Origin: Goniomonas avonlea
Taxonomy: Eukaryota > Cryptophyceae > Goniomonadida > Goniomonadaceae
Direction: 5' to 3'
Assembly: GCA_003573635.1 (NCBI GenBank)
Contig: QUTJ01031552.1
Coordinates: 1 to 12,689 of the forward strand
Length of the DNA stretch: 12,689 nt
This document shows positions 7,702-12,689 of this stretch, in pieces (position 1 is the stretch's first letter; the number at the start of each line of letters is the position of its first letter). The translations under genes and the position numbers were made by a program. The notes beneath the pieces were generated by a model. That model worked only from the letters and a program-made list of their open reading frames with translations, searched no databases and had not been told where the DNA came from.

Positions 7702-8673
7702 TTAGAGTTCGTCGCTTCGCAGAGGACCATACTCTCGCCGTGCCCGCGACCATACCTTGGTCCGAAAAATGTAAAAACCGAGACCAGCGCCCACAATCAT
7801 AACCAAAAACAACAACAGGGTGCCGCCACCAGACCAAGTCTCGTCATCTGGAACGTCTGCCATATCCAATTCTGGGGCCTCTCCCTGATCCTCATCCTGG
7901 ACACCTTCTGGGAACCCAGGAGGGGCTTCGGACTCTGGATGCTCCGAGAGCTGGTGGCAATCCATCTCCTCAAGTACACACTCATTGACTGCAGCGCACC
8001 AGTAGCAGTGCTGAGGATTACACTCCGACTGCTGAAATCCGCACTCGCAGGCTTCCCCAAAGTATCCATTCTTGTCATCGTGCTCCTTGCAGAGGCAAAC
8101 ACCTGCATGTGCGTTGCAGGAGCCGCGATCCGCACCTCCGCACTCCTGCTGGTTCAACGGGTTTAAGGGGCAGCCGCCTGAACCTTTCGGCAGCTTGCTT
8201 TCTCCCTGTTCCTCCCCTTCTTCCTCATCATCATCGTCCTCTTCACCGTCCTCGCCTTCTTCGTGCTCACCATGGTCGCCTTCTTCATCATGCTCACCAT
8301 GGTCACCGGGCTCGTCATGCTCGCCATGCTCACCATGCTCGCCTTCTTCACCCTCGTCATAGTCGTCCTCGCCCTCGTCGTCATGCTCACCGTGCTCACC
8401 ATGCTCACCATGCTCACCCGATTGCCCCTCGACTATTTCACCCTCAACTGGGGCGTGATACTCTGCCTCGGTCTCCTCCACCACTTTCTGCCCTTCCGGA
8501 TGCTCCTCCATTGGGCCAGGGGCAGCAGGTTCTGGCGCTTCTTGAACGGCCTCCTGAGCCGTGGCGGCGGCGGCACCATCAATGACTTGCTGTGCAGGAT
8601 CGCCCGCAGGCTGCTCCTGCGCAAAGGTGGCCGACAGGAGCAGTACAACCAACCAAGGCACGCACGCTCGCAT
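7702..8673 (-). CDS. Type I membrane protein with Gly-Glu-His repeat and Cys-rich module
   Basis: A single exon of 323 residues. Residues 1-18 form a clear signal peptide (MRACVPWLVVLLLSATFA), which is why I choose the ATG at 8673 over the in-frame ATG at 8808. Residues about 20-80 are Ala/Glu/Pro-rich. Residues 86-158 are extremely acidic with many GEH, GDH and EHD units, a possible calcium- or zinc-binding stretch. Residues 168-239 contain 12 cysteines, including an EGF-like pattern (CGG..RGSC....GVCLC, then FGEACEC) and a CNPQHCYWC..VNEC segment reminiscent of PSI modules. A second acidic linker leads to a membrane helix at about 285-303 and a 20-residue basic cytosolic tail with REYGPL, a Yxx-phi sorting motif. 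The family is not recognised. The His/acid-rich region recalls lumenal calcium-binding proteins only in composition. The protein probably lives in the secretory or endolysosomal system. Confidence 0.82.
   Translation of the reverse strand: MRACVPWLVVLLLSATFAQEQPAGDPAQQVIDGAAAATAQEAVQEAPEPAAPGPMEEHPEGQKVVEETEAEYHAPVEGEIVEGQSGEHGEHGEHGEHDDEGEDDYDEGEEGEHGEHGEHDEPGDHGEHDEEGDHGEHEEGEDGEEDDDDEEEGEEQGESKLPKGSGGCPLNPLNQQECGGADRGSCNAHAGVCLCKEHDDKNGYFGEACECGFQQSECNPQHCYWCAAVNECVLEEMDCHQLSEHPESEAPPGFPEGVQDEDQGEAPELDMADVPDDETWSGGGTLLLFLVMIVGAGLGFYIFRTKVWSRARREYGPLRSDEL
8253..8425. repeat. Coding minisatellite for the GEH repeat
   Basis: Imperfect 9-bp units (ctcaccatg on the plus strand) encode Gly-Glu-His triplets on the minus strand. 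The best preserved array is at about 8385-8420, with a second block near 8295-8345. Copy number probably varies between alleles. Confidence 0.85.
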
Positions 8674-9612
8674 CTTTGTTTTCGAAGTGGCTCTTGAGGG
8701 GAGGGGTCGCGACCAACTTGATTGACACACCGCTTGGGTTGACCTCCCTGTCGTACAGCTAACGTAATTGTTAGTGAAACATTTGGCTAGCTTTGTTGAC
8801 ACTCGCATGCCAGCTCAGAATCTTGAGAACCTTTGTCGGTCCGACACCGTAATCGTGTGCTCTACATCCCGACTGTACCATTTGATCCATAAACTTTGAC
8901 TTGTGCACAGTCTTGACAGAGGCAGGAACAGAAATTCCACGGAACGACTTGGGTACTTCACGTGTTAGGTGGCGAGGTGACGAGGTCGGACGCGCGGCTG
9001 TGTATGGAGGACCATCTCGACCGAGAGCATGGGTTAGAAGCCCCCACTGCAGATCTATAGATCTGAGGCTGCTATGTCTCCCATAGCTGCTCTAGAAAGG
9101 GCCCAGGGCGAGAGCCTCAGGTTGTGACAAGGCTGGCCCTGGGGTGGGGATCAGGCCTTGTAGATTTGTGAGACTAGAGGGGATTATATACCGAAGACCC
9201 ATCTCTCTGGCTTCCATTTTAGGATCTCCGCTGCAGGCGAGTGTGGCTGGATTTTTAACGATCCCCGTCCCGCGCTTCTCTATGTACGGCACTGATTGGA
9301 AGCATCCCTAAAAGTTGTTGACTGCCCATCTTATCTTCTTTGATCGGGAAAAAATCCTCATTGATTTCTATTCCTTCCTCACCATCTTTCAGGTTAGCTC
9401 TAGTCCAGGTAGTACTCCTGGTCAGATTGATCCAGATTGATCCAGATCCAGGATCACCTGTGTTTTATTTGGGTTTGCGTTTTGTGTGCGCCTCCCTTGC
9501 CTCTCAAAGGCTGGGCAGAATTGGAAAGTACAGAGCTAGTTTTCCCACTTCTCGTGGTGTGTTCTTCCCGCCTTTGATTTTGCACAGAGAGCAAGGCACG
9601 ACAGGAAGAGAG

Positions 9613-9672
9613 CGAGAGAGAGAGAGAGAGTTCAAGCTGCTCTGCAGTTTCCTAGGTGCTTGAATACTCGAG

Positions 9673-9716
<44 letters not shown>
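9613..9716. repeat. GA tract and CT tract forming a large inverted repeat
   Basis: A GA run (about 9613-9630) followed by ttcaagc (9631-9637) is mirrored by gcttgaa (9658-9664) and, after tactcgag, a CT run to about 9716. The arms could pair as a hairpin with a 20-base loop plus an 8-base bulge. The two arms may also simply be neighbouring microsatellites that slipped. Confidence 0.7.
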
Positions 9717-9719
<3 letters not shown>

Positions 9720-9748
9720 CAAGATTATAATTGATCAATGCGTATATC

Positions 9749-10725
9749 AGGCACTGGCACACACTGGGTTGAGCTCGGGTCATCGGATTCTCCAGGCTGA
9801 GCCAAGTGCCTACTTCCTGTCACAGCTGGTTTATAAACCAGTGTCTGGTTTGAGTCGGCTGGTTTGAGATCTAGAGAGAGAGAGGATTCAAGCAGTACAT
9901 GTCAAGGTTAAGTTGAATTGCCCGCTGCTGGAAAACTGGATCGCATTTGTAGTCCCGCCGAGTTTATACCAGCGGCTCGGCTGGTTTGCAACAAACAGGC
10001 ACTTGTCCCTAGTACTCCCTACTTCATACACCTGGTAAATTTACCAGTGCCTGGTATTTTTTTACCCAGCTCGCCCAAATGGCCCCATTTGTGTGGCCGC
10101 AGGGCTGCCAGAGTCGCAATTGACATGGGATTTTGGATGTAACTGGCTCAGAGTCTGGCTGCTCGCACAGATGTGTTCTTTCAGTGGGTCAACTGGTGGC
10201 TTTGTATCAGACATGGGTGGCCAACGGCAGATCTGGTCGTTGCGCAGCTTTAGGGCCACATATGGCAAAACTTGTCTCTTTGAACTTGGCGAAGCGGCGC
10301 CATTTTATATAAAAATATTTTAAATATTTTGTTTTCTTCCAAACCGTTCATCTGAGAATCATCTCATGTATCAATCTCATCACAGCAAGTACCTAGCCTA
10401 TTTACCAGCCGGCTGGTAAAATTTAGTGTAATTTACCAGCCTGGTATTAGCAAATAAGGCACTAGTGCCTAATTCTGGTTGACTATGTAAACATGACTAC
10501 GTATAATTGTACCAGTACATATTTTTTCCCATAGATAGCGAACCAATGACCTGATCTGCTTGAGAATTTGAGAGGGAATCGGCCACTTTGTGGTCTCGCT
10601 CCAGTTTCAATCCTGGACCAATCCGTCCGCAAGAACATTGGCTATCTTCATGGAAAAATCAATTTTTCGCACGTACCAGTACGTTCTAAAATACGTACCA
10701 GTACGTGTTTTGACCAGAAGGCACT
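9749..10725. repeat. Cluster of ACCAG/CTGGT palindromes and AGGCACT motifs
   Basis: Perfect palindromes lie at 9826-9841 (ctggtttataaaccag), 10032-10047 (ctggtaaatttaccag), 10401-10420 (tttaccagccggctggtaaa) and 10457-10470 (aggcactagtgcct). The 13-mer taccagcctggta lies at 10434-10446. AGGCACT or its complement occurs at 9749, 9805, 9997, 10046, 10457, 10464 and 10719. The core gtaccagtac occurs at 10509, 10673 and 10695. Hand counting gives about twenty ACCAG/CTGGT in roughly 1.3 kb. The role is unknown; binding sites or degenerate mobile sequence are both possible. Confidence 0.8.
10671..10706 (+). repeat. Direct repeat of 14-mer acgtaccagtacgt
   Basis: Exact copies at 10671-10684 and 10693-10706, 22 bp apart, about two helical turns. 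Each is nearly palindromic (acgtac / gtacgt around CA). They lie about 180-215 bp upstream of the MFS start codon, a plausible position for paired regulator sites. Confidence 0.9.
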
Positions 10726-10727
10726 AG

Positions 10728-10730
<3 letters not shown>

Positions 10731-10774
<44 letters not shown>

Positions 10775-10825
10775 AGAGAGAGAGAAGAGAGCGAGAAGAG
10801 AGCGAGAAGAGAGCGAGAGAGAGCG
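10731..10825. repeat. (AG)19 microsatellite and GA-rich tandem repeat
   Basis: A pure AG run at 10731-10768 is followed by imperfect GA sequence containing three copies of an 11-mer close to agagcgagaag. It ends about 60 bp before the MFS start codon, so it may lie in the promoter or 5' untranslated region; GA tracts there can act as GAGA-type elements, though nothing here proves it. Confidence 0.93.
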
Positions 10826-10884
10826 ACTCTGAGCGAGCAAAGACATCAACGTATCGCTAACTGTCACGGTACCGAGCATCCCAC

Positions 10885-12493
10885 ATGTACGGAAGGACGC
10901 TGCTCCGCGGCTCGTCATCCGCTCTGATGTCGAAGTCGCCAGCCAAGAAGGTGACGCTGTCACAACCAACGACCCCGACGAGTCAGGGCGCGACACCTAG
11001 CAAGACAACGCCACCCTGTGATGTTGACGCCAAAGTCCGATACTGGCAAATTCGCACCTTTGCCATCACGTATTTGGCCTATGGTGCCTTGTATTTCACT
11101 CGGAAGGTGACCCGCCTCCTTTTTCTTTCCAGCACCTGACATGCGCAAACAGCCCTTTAGCGTTGTTAAGTCCACACTTGAGGCAGATCTATCAATATCC
11201 GTCGACAAACTCGGCATGATCGACACTGGCTTCCTGGCAGCTTACGCTGTTGGCCAATTCGTGTCTGGAGTCCTCGGCGATCGTTACGGCGCCCGCCCGT
11301 GCCTCCTTATCGGATTCATGGGCTCTGCAGCTATGTCCGCTTTGTTTGGATGGTCGTCATCGTATTTGGTGCTTGTCACACTGTGGGCCATCAATGGATT
11401 TTGTCAAGCTGGAGCGTTTCCTTGGAATGTGAAGGTTGTTGTTCCAGGCTGTTGTTCGCCAGTTCTGACCGTGACGCCAGGCACTTAGCCCTTGGTTTGG
11501 TCCCCAGTCCCGAGGGACTGTCATGGGTCTCTGGGCTACCTGTCAACAGATTGGCGGAGTGGCTTCCACAGCTTTCGCTGGACTCGTGTTGGCCCAGGTG
11601 AGTCCACCCGGTCTGAGACTTCTTGTAAGTCCATCGCAGGGAGGATGGCGCTCTGCATTTCTTGTTCCGTCTGGACTTGTCGCAGCTGCAGGTGTTTGCC
11701 TGTATGGCCTCCTCGTAGACGGCCCAAGAGATGTCGGGCTGCCCCCACAGGTTCGCACGAGTCGACTTTCTCGTCTGTCCCAAGTGCCCGTTCTCGTGCA
11801 TTCCCAATTTATTTCTGCAGCACCAACCATATTCACTCAGCACTCTGCGCAGGAAGGTCCCATTGGCACACCTGGCAAGCTTCTGAAACCTGGCACCGGC
11901 CGTGGTGCCGGCGCTGCCACGGAAGATGAATCCCCAACGTTCATGCAGGTAGGACCCCCCACCCCCACCTTGCCGCAACCCATTGACAAAAGGACCCAGG
12001 TTGTGCGTTTGCCATATCTGCTCAACCTGGGCGCGTGCTATTTCTGCATCAAGATTGTCCGATACACGCTCATGCTGTGGCTGCCTTTCTACCTCAAGCG
12101 ACAACTCGGGTACTCGGATGCTTCGGTGTGTATTTATATGTTCTCTCTCTCTGTGTATTGCTGTGTGTGGCTGTTGTTGTTGTCCCCTTGATCCCTAATC
12201 CCTTGCCAGGCGGCTTACATGGCCACTGTGTTTGACATCGGAGGAGCACTGGGCTGTGTTCTCACTGGTACTCTGTGCGACCGGTATGCCACGACTTACC
12301 AAACCTCACCATTTTGACTATCTGCCTGGACACATTGTTCGTGAGATGCCGTTTTAACAATGTAACAAACTGTGGCCAGGCTAGCTGGTGGGCGCCGAGC
12401 ACTGGTAGTTGCGCCCATGTGCGTTCTATGTGCATTGTCGCTTCAGCTCTACTCTGTCGCCGCCTCCATGGGTTTCTGGGCGAACGGTGAGAG

Positions 12494-12534
<41 letters not shown>

Positions 12535-12689
12535 TGTGTGTTCTCACACGGATGCCAGTGGGCGCAATGTTTGTGTCGGGACTGCTAGTTGCAGGCCCAG
12601 ATTCGGTCCTGGGTGCTGCTGCTGCTGCTGATGTCTGCTTCCGGTCTCGCTATGGTGCTCGCGCTGTCGGCACTGCTGGCGGATTTGTG
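10885..12689 (+). CDS. MFS organophosphate exchanger, SLC37/GlpT type, 3' end beyond window
   Basis: Proposed exons are 10885-11106, 11153-11434, 11481-11597, 11640-11750, 11853-11948, 12000-12125, 12210-12283, 12380-12486 and 12559-12689, giving 422 residues to the window edge. After a Ser/Thr/Lys-rich N-terminus of about 50 residues come ITYLAYGALYFTRK and PFSVVKSTLE (joined across intron 1), LGMIDTGFLAAYAVGQFVSGVLGDRYGARP, and VKALSPWFGPQSRGTVMGLWATCQQIGG (joined across intron 2), then GWRSAFLVP. The second half has VVRLPYLLNLGACYFCIKIVRYTLMLW, FDIGGALGCVLTG, LCDR..GGRRAL and AAAAADV...AVGTAGGFV. These are hallmarks of SLC37 and bacterial GlpT/UhpC carriers, which exchange sugar or glycerol phosphates for phosphate. 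About ten of twelve helices are visible. The basic, Ser-rich N-terminus could target an organelle, or be cytosolic if translation starts at Met15. The 11751-11852 intron is least certain because the stretch is also open in frame. Confidence 0.9.
11598..11639 (+). other. 42-nt stop-free intron 3 of the MFS gene
   Basis: Donor CAG|GTGAGT and acceptor CATCGCAG, phase 0. Its length is a multiple of three and it contains no in-frame stop, so retention would add 14 residues between LVLAQ and GGWRSAF. Family conservation favours removal. Confidence 0.85.
11949..11999 (+). other. 51-nt stop-free intron of the MFS gene
   Basis: Donor ATGCAG|GTAGGA, acceptor GACCCAG, phase 0, C-rich inside. Also a multiple of three and open in frame; retention would add 17 Pro-rich residues to the central cytosolic loop just before helix 7. 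Confidence 0.75.
12487..12558 (+). other. 72-nt intron largely made of a TG repeat
   Basis: Donor AACG|GTGAGA, acceptor GATGCCAG, phase 1. A TG run fills about 12496-12541, broken by one A at 12528. Removal joins FWAN to VGAMFVSGLL, which fits the helix sequence. Repeat length changes would alter intron size directly. Confidence 0.85.
12616..12630 (+). repeat. GCT repeat encoding polyalanine
   Basis: Five consecutive GCT codons encode the Ala run of GAAAAADV in a transmembrane helix of the MFS transporter. The family usually has two or three Ala before Asp here, so the run may have expanded by a codon or two. Confidence 0.8.

Larger units (their letters stand above)
8674..10884. other. 2.2-kb intergenic region with microsatellites and palindromes
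   Basis: It separates the divergent GEH-repeat (minus) and MFS transporter (plus) genes and should hold both promoters. No coding region was recognised; open frames are short or due to CT/GA repeats. Contents from left to right: a 14-bp palindrome agatctatagatct at 9051-9064; a GA block facing a CT block at 9613-9716; the ACCAG/CTGGT and AGGCACT motif cluster from about 9749 to 10725; an AT-rich stretch at 10302-10331 containing the palindrome ttttatataaaa; and a GA tract ending about 55 bp before the MFS start codon. A stretch at 8980-9300 has higher GC and no repeats, and I cannot assign it. Confidence 0.65.

Noticed and set aside
7702-7713. C-terminal SDEL as an ER retrieval signal
   Set aside because: KDEL-type signals work in the lumen; here the C-terminus follows a membrane helix and should be cytosolic.
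8072-8697. Plus-strand frames opposite the GEH-repeat gene
   Set aside because: They are low-complexity mirror images (Ser/Pro/Cys or Leu/Met repeats) of the repetitive coding strand, which itself has signal peptide, Cys module and membrane helix.
9749-10725. CRISPR-like array
   Set aside because: Palindromes differ in sequence, spacing is irregular, there are no constant repeats with unique spacers, and the genome is eukaryotic.
10724-10996. Frames with Ser-Leu or Arg-Glu repeats over the GA tract
   Set aside because: Microsatellite artefacts; the real coding start of the transporter is at 10885.

Overview
This is a stretch of nuclear DNA from a eukaryote, very probably a protist with a compact genome. 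The signs are spliceosomal GT..AG introns in five of the six gene models (many only 41-52 nt), a ribosomal protein gene of the eukaryote-only eS25 family, secreted and type I membrane proteins, CT/GA/TG microsatellites, and assembly gap letters (N) beside a poly-G run. A laminin IV type A (laminin B) domain would suit a holozoan such as a choanoflagellate, but short introns plus abundant CT/GA tracts also suit other lineages such as cryptophytes, so I do not assign the organism.

Layout: 1-830 is low-complexity, CT-rich and has no convincing gene. 2921-831 (minus) is a four-exon secreted protein with a laminin IV type A-like domain. 3045-4214 (plus), divergent from it across 123 bp, is a three-exon membrane-anchored short-chain dehydrogenase/reductase (SDR). 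6118-4699 (minus) is a type I membrane protein with an Arg/Gly-rich cytoplasmic tail. 6336-6924 (plus), divergent from it across 217 bp, is eS25, whose first coding exon is only the ATG. 8673-7702 (minus) is an intronless type I membrane protein with a Gly-Glu-His repeat and a Cys-rich module. 8674-10884 is a 2.2 kb gap full of microsatellites and short palindromes. 10885-12689 (plus) is a multi-exon MFS transporter of the SLC37/GlpT organophosphate-exchanger type, cut off by the window end.

Genes alternate in direction, giving two tight divergent pairs (laminin-like/SDR and RGG-tail protein/eS25) and convergent 3' ends. Three of the six genes encode secreted or surface proteins and two more encode membrane enzymes or transporters. 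Nothing shows that they form one pathway, so chance adjacency is the default reading.

Exon borders were set by hand from GT/AG sites, codon phase and protein continuity. For the SDR, eS25 and MFS genes the joined reading frame restores recognisable family motifs across most junctions. The most unexplained structure is in 9749-10725, where two short motifs (ACCAG/CTGGT, often as perfect 16-20 bp palindromes, and AGGCACT/AGTGCCT) recur far more often than expected by chance.
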